Shown here: piece after piece, positions 24,243 through 31,926 of the stretch
How positions within the stretch are numbered: position 1 is the stretch's first letter
How the letters are laid out: each line of letters opens with the position of its first letter
Source of the DNA: an uncultured Candidatus Melainabacteria bacterium
GTDB lineage: Bacteria > Cyanobacteriota > Vampirovibrionia > Gastranaerophilales > Gastranaerophilaceae
Length of the DNA: 64,000 nt
Direction: 5' to 3'
NCBI GenBank assembly: GCA_934693235.1
Contig: CAKUUY010000006.1
Coordinates: 1 to 64,000, forward strand
The notes under the pieces: generated by a model
What the model saw: only the letters and a program-made list of their open reading frames with translations
Databases searched by the model: none
Told to the model about the DNA's origin: nothing
Position numbers and translations under genes: made by a program

Positions 24243-26810
24243 ATGAACTGTTTTTTTAGAGAAAATCACGAAGCTTTACACCATTGTACAAAGCCTTATC
24301 AGTATGTTGGTGGAGAATTTTTGTCATATAATAAAGATTTTGATGATGCCAAAGTGCGCTTTGCATTTGCGTTTCCTGATAAATACGAAATAGGTATAAG
24401 TAATCTCGGTGTGCGTGTTTTATATGATGTTGTGAATAAACATGACGGCTGGATGGCGGATAGAGCCTATGCGCCGGAGGATGATTTTATTCCCAAAATG
24501 CTCTATGGTGTTGAAAGTAAAAGATATTTGAATGAATTTGATGCTGTCGGTTTTTCTCTCCAATACGAATTAGCATACCCAACAGTTCTAAAAATGTTAG
24601 AAATGTCAGGTATTCCATACAGAAATGACATGAGAGGAGACGATGATCCTATTGTTATGGCTGGAGGACCATGTGTGTTTAACCCTCTTCCGATGGCTGA
24701 TTTTATTGATGTTTTTATGATAGGGGATGGCGAAGACACACTAAGAGAAGTTTGTGAAATTCTTGAAAAGACTAAAGGTTTACCTAGGGCAGAAAGGATT
24801 AAGGCTTTGGTTTCTCCGGAAGCGGGGCGTTGGTCTGCATCTGTTGGCGGAAAGGTAACTAAGCGAATTGCTCAATTGACGTACGATACAGCTTTAAAGT
24901 CATATCCGATTCCTTTCTCAACATCGGTTCAAGATAGAGCTGTCGTTGAAATTCGTCGTGGGTGTGGCAGAATGTGTCGTTTTTGTCAGCCGGGGCATGT
25001 GACTTTGCCGATTAGAGAAAGACCTGCTGAGGATATTATAAAAATAGCAAAAGAATTAGTGAAAAATACCGGATATGATGAGTATTCTTTGCTCTCACTT
25101 TCTTCAAACGACTATAAAAATATAAATGAAGTAATAAAAGAGCTTGCTGTTGATTTTAATGAGAAGAAAATTTCAGTATCTCTTCCGAGTCAACGTATTG
25201 ACGGGTTTAATCTCGAACTTGCAAATCTTGTGCAAAGTGTTCGAAAATCAACTATGACACTTGCTCCGGAAGCAGGTAGTCAGCGACTTAGAAATGTAAT
25301 TAAGAAGAATATTACGGATGAGATGATTTTAAATGCTGTTTTGACTCTTTATGAAAATGGTTGGTCTAGGGTTAAATTCTATTTTATCTGTGGACTTCCG
25401 ACAGAAACATTAGCAGATATGGACGAGATGGCAGAACTTTTGAACAGAATCAAGTATCGTGCAAGGCTTTTAAAACGCGAAAAAGGGTTAAATCATGGGC
25501 TGGATATAACTTGTACATTGTCTATTTTTGTGCCGAAACCGTTTACACCATTCCAATGGTGCGGGCAAATGGATTTGAAAGAAGTTTCTGAACATATTAG
25601 GTACTTGAAAGATAAAACAAAGCATATTAAGGGATTAAAAATTAATTACCATGAGGATGTTATATCTCAAATTGAAGCGGTTTTGACTCGTGGGGACAGC
25701 TCTCTTGGCAAGTATATTGAAGCCCTTTATAAAAAAGGATGTTATTTGGATACTTGGGGAGAATATTTTAAGGAAGATATCTGGCATGAAACAGCAAAAG
25801 AACTTGGCTTTGACTTGTCCGAACTTGCTATACATGAGTTTTCTACAGACGAAGTACTACCTTGGGATTTCATTAATACCGGAATTGACAAAAGTTGGTT
25901 GGTTAATGAATATAATATTGCCATAAACGACTTGGCATCTAAGTCTCTTGACCTCCAAGCATCTGTAGTTCCTACCTGTGAAAAACAGTGCGTAAATTGT
26001 GGAGTTTGTCCTAATTTGAAAACGCATAAGGTTATGGCAAAACAGTTCAAAGCTGGTGAAAAAGCGCAACATTTAAAAATAGAGCACAAAGATCCGGCAA
26101 CCGTAAACGGGTATGATCGAGAAGTTTATAAGTATAGAATTAAGTTGACTAAAACAGGAATTTTGAAGTATTTTTCACATTTGGATTGGCAAAATACTTT
26201 CTTTAAGGCTTTAGCAAGAACAAATTTGGATGTTGTTTATTCTCTTGGTTACAATCCGTCAATGAAGGTTTCTATGGGGATTGCTTTACCGTTGTTTGCG
26301 GAAAGTGATGGCGAATTGGTTGATGTTGAATTGTTTAATGACTTGTCAGAAAATGAGCTCAAACAGAAGTTAGAGAAAGTTCTTCCAAAAGAGTCGAGAA
26401 TTATAAGTATTGTAAAAATAGCGAAAAACACTCCCGCAATTGATATTACTGCTCAGTGGGCAGAATATAAAGTCGATATTTTTAATAAATCGCTTTACGA
26501 TTTTGAAAGTTTACGCTATAATACAGATAGAGTTTTGTCTTCCGAAGAAATTTTTATCGAGAAGAAAAACAAAAAAGGTTTAATAAAAAAAACAGATGTT
26601 AAAAAATCAATAAAATCATATCGATTTGAGGATGAAAGTCTGTTCATAATACTAAAAACCGGTCAATCAGCAGTAAACAAAGAAGACGGAACAGTAGAGG
26701 CAGGAATTCCGGCACTGAGAGCAGATGTTCTAATGGATTTGATTGCATCAGGCGTAACATTTAATATTAAGCGCACCCGTTTCTTTGACAAAGATTTACA
26801 AGAATTATAA
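24243..26810 (+). CDS. TIGR03960-type radical SAM protein fused to DUF2344
   Basis: An 855-residue protein. The N-terminal part is a B12-binding-like/radical SAM enzyme of the TIGR03960 type with the [4Fe-4S] motif C-x3-C-x2-C in RRGCGRMCRFCQPG (near residue 240), followed by TLAPEAGSQRLRN and FYFICGLPTET. From about residue 625 a DUF2344 domain begins (YRIKLTKTGILKYFSHLDW, YNPSMKVSMGIALPL). In many bacteria these are two adjacent genes near rng, rplU and rpmA; here they are fused and RNase E/G follows 11 bp later. A role linked to rRNA/tRNA metabolism is inferred from context only. Four extra cysteines (CEKQCVNCGVC) mark the linker. Confidence 0.88.
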   Translation: MNCFFRENHEALHHCTKPYQYVGGEFLSYNKDFDDAKVRFAFAFPDKYEIGISNLGVRVLYDVVNKHDGWMADRAYAPEDDFIPKMLYGVESKRYLNEFDAVGFSLQYELAYPTVLKMLEMSGIPYRNDMRGDDDPIVMAGGPCVFNPLPMADFIDVFMIGDGEDTLREVCEILEKTKGLPRAERIKALVSPEAGRWSASVGGKVTKRIAQLTYDTALKSYPIPFSTSVQDRAVVEIRRGCGRMCRFCQPGHVTLPIRERPAEDIIKIAKELVKNTGYDEYSLLSLSSNDYKNINEVIKELAVDFNEKKISVSLPSQRIDGFNLELANLVQSVRKSTMTLAPEAGSQRLRNVIKKNITDEMILNAVLTLYENGWSRVKFYFICGLPTETLADMDEMAELLNRIKYRARLLKREKGLNHGLDITCTLSIFVPKPFTPFQWCGQMDLKEVSEHIRYLKDKTKHIKGLKINYHEDVISQIEAVLTRGDSSLGKYIEALYKKGCYLDTWGEYFKEDIWHETAKELGFDLSELAIHEFSTDEVLPWDFINTGIDKSWLVNEYNIAINDLASKSLDLQASVVPTCEKQCVNCGVCPNLKTHKVMAKQFKAGEKAQHLKIEHKDPATVNGYDREVYKYRIKLTKTGILKYFSHLDWQNTFFKALARTNLDVVYSLGYNPSMKVSMGIALPLFAESDGELVDVELFNDLSENELKQKLEKVLPKESRIISIVKIAKNTPAIDITAQWAEYKVDIFNKSLYDFESLRYNTDRVLSSEEIFIEKKNKKGLIKKTDVKKSIKSYRFEDESLFIILKTGQSAVNKEDGTVEAGIPALRADVLMDLIASGVTFNIKRTRFFDKDLQEL

Positions 26811-26821
26811 AGGATTTTTTT

Positions 26822-28669
26822 ATGGCAAACGAAAAACACAACAACAAAAATCATCAGCAACAGAGTGCTGATAAGAGAATTATTATTGCAGAACGAGATA
26901 ATATTGCTGCAGTTATGGAGGGTGGAAAAGTTACTGACTTTTTTATCTCCAGAGGTGATGTTATTTTAGGTGATGTTTATTTAGCTACTGTTGATAATAT
27001 TTTACCTAGTATTGATGCAGCATTTGTTGACGTTGGTGTTGACAAAATGGGATTTTTGCACGCACAAGACGTTATGGGAAAAGGTTCTTTGAAAGATAAA
27101 CTTTCCCCAAAACAAAAATTGATTGTTCAAGTAGTAAAAGAACCGACTGGTCATAAAGGTCCTAGAGTTACTACCGAAATAAGTCTTCCTGGAAGATTTT
27201 TGGTATTGATGCCAAATGAACCCGGAATTAGTATAAGTAAAAAAATTGAAAATTCAAAAGAAAGAGCAAGACTTAAATCTGTTGTAAGTTTGATTAAACC
27301 AGTTGGAGTTGGTGTAATTATTAGAACAGAAGCAGAGGGACAATCTGAAGCAGATATTCAAGAGGATTTAGAAATTCTTCTTGAAAAATGGAACAATATT
27401 ATTACTGCATCTGAAACGATGACTCCTCCAAATCTTCTATACAGAGATCAAGATTTGCTCTATAGAACTATTAGGGAAGCTTGTACGGAAGATGTTAAAG
27501 AAATTGTTGTTGATACGGCTTTTGCAATGCAAAGAGTTCAGAATATTTTGCAAAACTGGCATATGAACAAAAATGTTCAAGTAACTTTATATAAGGGAAC
27601 TGAGCCACTTCTCATTGCGACAGATGTTCACAAAGAGATCAAAGCAGCATTGAATATTAAGGTTAATATGCCATCAGGTGGATATTTGTTTATTCAGCAA
27701 ACTGAAGCTTTGACGGTAATTGATGTTAACAGTGGTAAGTTTACTAGTTCTGCAACTCAAGATGAAACTATTTTGAAGACTAATATTGAAGCAGTTCATG
27801 AAATTGCTCGTCAACTTCGTTTGAGAAATATTGGCGGTATGATTATTGTTGACTTTATTGATATGATGTCTAGGGCGGATAAGCTTGCAATGCTTGAAGA
27901 ATTAGAAATCGCTCTTGAACCGGATAAAGCAAAACCTCAAGTTGGTCAAATTTCGGATTTAGGACTTGTTGAATTGACTCGTCACAGACAGGGCCAGTCG
28001 TTGTCTGAAATCTTTACAAAAAGATGTCCTCACTGCCAAGGTACAGGCTATTTTATGAATGAATTTAATTTTGCAACACCGACTGCAGAAGGTGAATACA
28101 GAGCCAAAGCAGCTAAGATGAAATTGCCTGTAAACAATTTTAAAAAGAACAACAAGAATAACAAAAATAACAATCAAAACCAAACCCAACAAGTTCAGCA
28201 ACAAGAAATAGCAGAAGAACAACAACAAATTCAAGTACCTGTTGTAGAGGTTGAAAACCCGTCTACAGTTGCTGTTCAAGAAACAGAAAAACGTGACAAC
28301 AAGCGTAAACGTGGTGGTAGAAAAAATAAATTTGAGAAAAAACAAGAACCTCAAGCAGAAGCAATAGACCAACCTGTTGAAACTGCAGAAACAGTTCTTA
28401 AACCGAATGAAGAGATTAAACCGGTGATGGAACTTCAAGTAGAAGAATTAGAAAAACCAAAATCAACAAAATCCTCAAAGAAAAAGTCTGGAAAAGTGAA
28501 GACTGTTGAATCTGTAGAAGAAAAAGTTGAGGTTGAAGAAGCTTCTGCTATTGATGAACCAGAGGATGAAAAGCCGAAAAAGACTCGTAGACCTAATAGA
28601 GGAACTTCTAAAACAAGAAAACCAAGAACTAAAAAAGCCAAAGAGGCGGAAGAAAAAGTTGAAGAATAG
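26822..28669 (+). CDS. rng: ribonuclease E/G family endoribonuclease
   Basis: A 615-residue RNase E/G that cleaves single-stranded AU-rich RNA in rRNA maturation and mRNA decay. Residues about 40-120 form the S1 RNA-binding domain (GDVILGDVYLATVDNILPSI, DVGVDKMGFLH). The catalytic part shows VIDVNSGKF and FIDM with the metal-binding aspartates, and the zinc-link CPHCQGTG lies near residue 402. Residues 440-615 are an Asn/Gln- then Glu/Lys-rich disordered tail ending in a basic KKTRRPNRGTSKTRKPRTKK region, as in RNase E degradosome scaffolds, so it could also be called rne. Confidence 0.92.
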   Translation: MANEKHNNKNHQQQSADKRIIIAERDNIAAVMEGGKVTDFFISRGDVILGDVYLATVDNILPSIDAAFVDVGVDKMGFLHAQDVMGKGSLKDKLSPKQKLIVQVVKEPTGHKGPRVTTEISLPGRFLVLMPNEPGISISKKIENSKERARLKSVVSLIKPVGVGVIIRTEAEGQSEADIQEDLEILLEKWNNIITASETMTPPNLLYRDQDLLYRTIREACTEDVKEIVVDTAFAMQRVQNILQNWHMNKNVQVTLYKGTEPLLIATDVHKEIKAALNIKVNMPSGGYLFIQQTEALTVIDVNSGKFTSSATQDETILKTNIEAVHEIARQLRLRNIGGMIIVDFIDMMSRADKLAMLEELEIALEPDKAKPQVGQISDLGLVELTRHRQGQSLSEIFTKRCPHCQGTGYFMNEFNFATPTAEGEYRAKAAKMKLPVNNFKKNNKNNKNNNQNQTQQVQQQEIAEEQQQIQVPVVEVENPSTVAVQETEKRDNKRKRGGRKNKFEKKQEPQAEAIDQPVETAETVLKPNEEIKPVMELQVEELEKPKSTKSSKKKSGKVKTVESVEEKVEVEEASAIDEPEDEKPKKTRRPNRGTSKTRKPRTKKAKEAEEKVEE

Positions 28670-28946
28670 AATATTCAGTACAATATTTACATTAATGATT
28701 TTGACAGCAAACGCGGGCTTGTGTGAACAAACCCGCAGTGCTGGTATGTCAATGGCTATAACTAAGTTTGTCCTTGCTATGGGTGGAGTCCTGTTATCTT
28801 CAGTAATAATTTATGTAGGTTTAACTGTTTATAACAAATTTTTTGTAAAGAGCAGAAGCCATAGTCTTGAAGAAGAAATTTTAAAAACTCCTAAAACAGT
28901 TGATGATGCGGTAAGATTCTTTATACATAAAAATAAACTAAGTTGA
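28659..28946 (+). CDS. small exported single-helix membrane protein
   Basis: Not recognised. Starting from a TTG at 28659 (GGAAG upstream, overlapping the RNase gene end by 11 bp), it gives 95 residues with a clear signal peptide (MKNRIFSTIFTLMILTANAG), a short hydrophilic loop, one membrane helix (FVLAMGGVLLSSVIIYVGLTVY) and a charged cytoplasmic tail ending in VRFFIHKNKLS. The frame is open further upstream inside the RNase gene but that part is not signal-like. It is coupled to rng and followed 10 bp later by another small membrane protein. Confidence 0.6.
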   Translation: MKNRIFSTIFTLMILTANAGLCEQTRSAGMSMAITKFVLAMGGVLLSSVIIYVGLTVYNKFFVKSRSHSLEEEILKTPKTVDDAVRFFIHKNKLS

Positions 28947-28956
28947 GGTCTTAACT

Positions 28957-29190
28957 ATGAAAAGAAATGCTTTTGGTGCTATTGATTTGTTAATAGGATT
29001 AGTTATAACAGCTTTTGTGTTTTTGATTGGAATGAATGCGTTGAAAGGAGTGTCCTCTTTAAATTTAAGAGGAAATTCTGTTGATACAAAGAGTGTTCAA
29101 GAACATGTTGACGAGCAAGTTACCGAAATTGAAAACATGCGTCAACAAACAATCAATTATCAACAAAATATTCAAGGTGAAGAATATTAG
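28957..29190 (+). CDS. small single-helix protein with pilin-like N-terminus
   Basis: A 77-residue protein: a short basic start (MKRNAFG), a hydrophobic helix (AIDLLIGLVITAFVFLIGM) directly after a Gly, then a hydrophilic coiled-coil-like tail (SVQEHVDEQVTEIENMRQQ). The layout resembles a minimal prepilin cleaved after FG, although the +5 Glu is missing. It may instead be a membrane-anchored coiled-coil adaptor. GAGG precedes the ATG. It follows the 28659 gene and overlaps panE tail to tail by 4 bp. Confidence 0.6.
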   Translation: MKRNAFGAIDLLIGLVITAFVFLIGMNALKGVSSLNLRGNSVDTKSVQEHVDEQVTEIENMRQQTINYQQNIQGEEY

Positions 29191-30134
29191 CAGTGAATAA
29201 GCTTTTTAGATTTGTTTATGTCTTGTTGCTGATGAATAATTTCTATTATTTCCTTAATGATTTTGTTATAAGGAGTCGGGATATTATATTCTTCCCCCAT
29301 TTTTATAATTGTACCGGCAAACATGTCAACTTCAGTTTTTCGTCCTGCTTCTACATCTTGTAACATTGAAGTTTTTCCTTCCGGAGTCATTGTTTTTAAA
29401 CTCTTAAGAGCTTCATCAATGAGGGATTCTGTGTTATTTACTCCTTGAGTTTTAGCAATTGCCTGAACTTCTTTCATAACATTAATCGCAAATTGCATAC
29501 ATTTGTCATTTTCAAGCATTTCGCCAAATGTCATTTTAAAAATTGCTGTTGTTTGGTTTGCTGAAACATTAAGCATGTATTTTAGCCATAGCGAATGGAT
29601 AATATCATCAGGAACAAGATATTTTATTCCGACTTTTTTAAAGAAATTCTTTACAATTTCTATTTTTTTTAAATCTTCTTTATTATCAGATCCGAAGACT
29701 ATTGTGTTTATGTCATCATGGGAAATATTTCTACCATTCCTTATGGCGCTGTGACCGATAAAATATGAGTATAGTAACTTTTCTGTACCATAGGTTTTTG
29801 CGATTACTTTTTCACTCGTAACTCCGTTTAACAAAGACAAAATAATTGTGTCTTGTTTTACAAAGTTTTTGATGTTCTTGATAACTTCACTTAATCCGTC
29901 AAATTTAGTTGCAATAATGATTAAATCAGCTTTAAAATCTGCGGAATTTGGTAAAATATAGTTAAAGTCTAAAATTCTTCCATTGAAAACAGTTGGATTT
30001 TTTTTGTACCTTTCAAATCTGTTTTCATCAACAAGTACTCTCAGATTTTCAGGGGAATACTTTTCTATTTTGTCAGCATAAATGCTTCCGATTGCGCCTA
30101 TCCCACATATTAATATATTTTTAATCTCTCTCAT
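29187..30134 (-). CDS. panE: 2-dehydropantoate 2-reductase family protein
   Basis: A 315-residue ketopantoate reductase that would reduce 2-dehydropantoate with NADPH in pantothenate/CoA synthesis. The N-terminal Rossmann motif is ICGIGAIGSIYADKI; a middle ILSLLNGVTSEK and C-terminal KYMLNVSANQTTAIF and GKTSMLQDVEAGRKTEVDMFAG are all typical. Family members can also act on other 2-oxo acids, so the exact substrate is probable, not certain. No ribosome site; TACAAT ends 6 nt before the ATG. Confidence 0.87.
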   Translation of the reverse strand: MREIKNILICGIGAIGSIYADKIEKYSPENLRVLVDENRFERYKKNPTVFNGRILDFNYILPNSADFKADLIIIATKFDGLSEVIKNIKNFVKQDTIILSLLNGVTSEKVIAKTYGTEKLLYSYFIGHSAIRNGRNISHDDINTIVFGSDNKEDLKKIEIVKNFFKKVGIKYLVPDDIIHSLWLKYMLNVSANQTTAIFKMTFGEMLENDKCMQFAINVMKEVQAIAKTQGVNNTESLIDEALKSLKTMTPEGKTSMLQDVEAGRKTEVDMFAGTIIKMGEEYNIPTPYNKIIKEIIEIIHQQQDINKSKKLIHC

Positions 30135-30140
30135 AAATCC

Positions 30141-30168
30141 ATTGTATCACAGCTGAGAATTATTTCAT
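30141..30168 (-). promoter_or_regulatory. promoter abutting panE start
   Basis: Minus strand: ATGAAA (30168-30163), 16-bp spacer, TACAAT (30146-30141), then 6 nt to the ATG at 30134. Leaderless arrangement. Confidence 0.5.
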
Positions 30169-30267
30169 TTTGTTAAAATTTCTACACAAAAATCAAATAA
30201 AAGGCAATCGTGTTGTGAAATATTTTTTTATAAATACGTAGTGTAGTAGAAAAATAGTATTTTGTGT

Positions 30268-31137
30268 ATGGGATTGGAAATCAATCGCGCTATTAGTGTG
30301 GGCGCATTACAACCGAATACTCGTGTTAATCAAAACCGATATAATGTAGGTTTGGGAACAGGTTTGGCAGCTGATACTTTTCAAAGTACGTCAGTTAAAG
30401 CGCTTGCGACTGAACAATATATTAGAAAAGCAGTTGCCTCAAATCCCAAAATAAAATCAATTGTAAAAGATTTTAATCCTAATTTAAATTTGAATATTGA
30501 AGAATTAAATGATTTACAAAGAGGTCATGCTGCAGATACACAAAAAGTAATAAATGGAATTGCTGATAATTTACCATTTTCTATGCGGAGTAAGGTTGAT
30601 ATAAAGGCAATTGATGATGCAGCATATTTGCATGATGTAGGGAAAGTTCTTATTCCTCCTGAGGTTCTGAATAAACCGGCAAGACTGGATGAGCGTGAAA
30701 CTAAAATTATGCACACTCATTCAGAATTAAGTTATGAAATCTTGAAGAATTCTAGTTTGGACAAAAAAACATTGGAATTAATTCGAAACCACCATCAAAA
30801 TGCAAAAAAGACAGGATATCCTTGGGTGGGGAAAGATTTTAATGCTGATTTGAATTTACAAATTCTTTCAGCTGCGGATAAGTTTTCTGCGTTAACGGAA
30901 AAAAGAATATACAAAGAATCTATGTCGAATAAAAAAGCTTTAACGATTATTTACCAAGACGTAAAAGAGGGAAAACTAAATCCTTTTGTATTCAAAGCTC
31001 TTGTAAATTATGCAGAAACACATAGTTTGAGAAGCGCTGAACCAAAAAGAATTACTCCAACGACAATTGCAACGACAGATGCAAACATTACAGCTCCGGC
31101 AGAAATATCTTTAGCCATACCGACAAGTCGTGAATAA
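30268..31137 (+). CDS. HD-GYP-like phosphohydrolase domain protein
   Basis: A 289-residue soluble protein. Residues 1-80 are unrecognised. Residues 85-245 form an HD-GYP-like domain: H122-D123 in YLHDVGKVLIP, MHTHSELSYEIL, H175-H176 in RNHHQNAKKTGYP, and SAADKFSALTE. HD-GYP proteins usually hydrolyse c-di-GMP, but this copy is shortened and its activity is uncertain. The last ~43 residues (TPTTIATTDANITAP...) are low-complexity and are read antisense to the end of dgkA. No ribosome site is seen before ATG 30268; a TAGTAT lies 7 nt upstream, so it may be leaderless. Confidence 0.75.
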   Translation: MGLEINRAISVGALQPNTRVNQNRYNVGLGTGLAADTFQSTSVKALATEQYIRKAVASNPKIKSIVKDFNPNLNLNIEELNDLQRGHAADTQKVINGIADNLPFSMRSKVDIKAIDDAAYLHDVGKVLIPPEVLNKPARLDERETKIMHTHSELSYEILKNSSLDKKTLELIRNHHQNAKKTGYPWVGKDFNADLNLQILSAADKFSALTEKRIYKESMSNKKALTIIYQDVKEGKLNPFVFKALVNYAETHSLRSAEPKRITPTTIATTDANITAPAEISLAIPTSRE

Positions 31138-31391
31138 CGGTTGTGGAAAACTGCATCAAGAGAATATTCTATTGCAGAATTAAACATCTCAGATACTATT
31201 ACAAAAGCAATTGTTAAAAGCAATACACACATCCGTTCAACACTAAAATTTAAAACAAAAGCAAGTGCAAGTACAACCATTGCTATACAAAAATGAATTC
31301 TAATATTCACTTCTGATTTAATCACGAGTCGCATGCCTTTGCGGGCATTCTTAAATGTATTTGAAAAACCTTGTTGTTTAAATTTTGTCAT
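31008..31391 (-). CDS. dgkA: diacylglycerol kinase / undecaprenol kinase
   Basis: A 127-residue integral membrane kinase of the DgkA family. The signature EMFNSAIEYSLD and GMAKDISAGAV segment are present, with three membrane helices and an amphipathic N-terminus. It would phosphorylate diacylglycerol or undecaprenol. Gene order pgpH-ybeY-dgkA is a well-known conserved arrangement, and the genes overlap. Its 3' 130 bp overlap the opposite-strand HD-GYP gene. Confidence 0.93.
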   Translation of the reverse strand: MTKFKQQGFSNTFKNARKGMRLVIKSEVNIRIHFCIAMVVLALAFVLNFSVERMCVLLLTIAFVIVSEMFNSAIEYSLDAVFHNRYSRLVGMAKDISAGAVMFASVVAIVVGVILFGSALLKLCVSA

Positions 31392-31926
31392 ATCCCAAAC
31401 TTCCTAAAGCTTTATTTTGCAAATTTATAACAAAATTATAATCTTCTTCGGTTTGATGGTCAAATCCTAACAAATGCAAAATCCCATGACTGATTAAGAA
31501 GATAAGTTCATATTCGCGAGAAACTTGTTTTTTTTGAGCTTCTTCCATAACTTTATCTAAAGCAATCATGACTTCGCCAAGGTTAACTTCTCCATCAAAT
31601 ATAAACTTCTCCTCACTATCTGCAAATATTGCAAATGTAATGATGTCAGCGACATAATCTTTGTCACGATATTCTTTGTTAATTTGATGCGTTTTGACTC
31701 CGTCGCAAAACAAAAAATCAAATGAAATTGACTTATAATCAAATCCCCCAAGGCAACAAGCTTCATAAACATTTGGAATTGACAAATAAAAATCTAGTAT
31801 TTTTTTTGCGGCATCTATAAAATATTTTTCGTTAATTTCCCAGTTTTCAAAGATGTTTTCAGAAAAAATATTCATTTCAATAGCAGAAGAATTGTATTTT
31901 GATAGATTTTTATTGCTTGTCATCAT
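31378..31926 (-). CDS. ybeY: endoribonuclease YbeY (16S rRNA maturation)
   Basis: A 182-residue UPF0054 metalloprotein. The zinc motif H-x3-H-x5-H is seen in HGILHLLGFDH near residue 150, with the preceding LGEVMIALD and the central NKEYRDKDYVADIITFA. YbeY takes part in 16S rRNA 3'-end processing and ribosome quality control. It overlaps pgpH by 17 bp and dgkA by 14 bp. GAGGATAAAC precedes the ATG. Confidence 0.94.
   Translation of the reverse strand: MMTSNKNLSKYNSSAIEMNIFSENIFENWEINEKYFIDAAKKILDFYLSIPNVYEACCLGGFDYKSISFDFLFCDGVKTHQINKEYRDKDYVADIITFAIFADSEEKFIFDGEVNLGEVMIALDKVMEEAQKKQVSREYELIFLISHGILHLLGFDHQTEEDYNFVINLQNKALGSLGYDKI

Noticed and set aside
25742..26089. Minus-strand 115-residue frame inside the radical SAM gene
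   Set aside because: Shadow of a strongly supported gene; no start signal.
27959..28438. Minus-strand 159-residue frame inside RNase E/G
   Set aside because: Antisense to the Asn/Gln/Lys-rich tail; its Phe/Leu-rich composition is a mirror of that low complexity.
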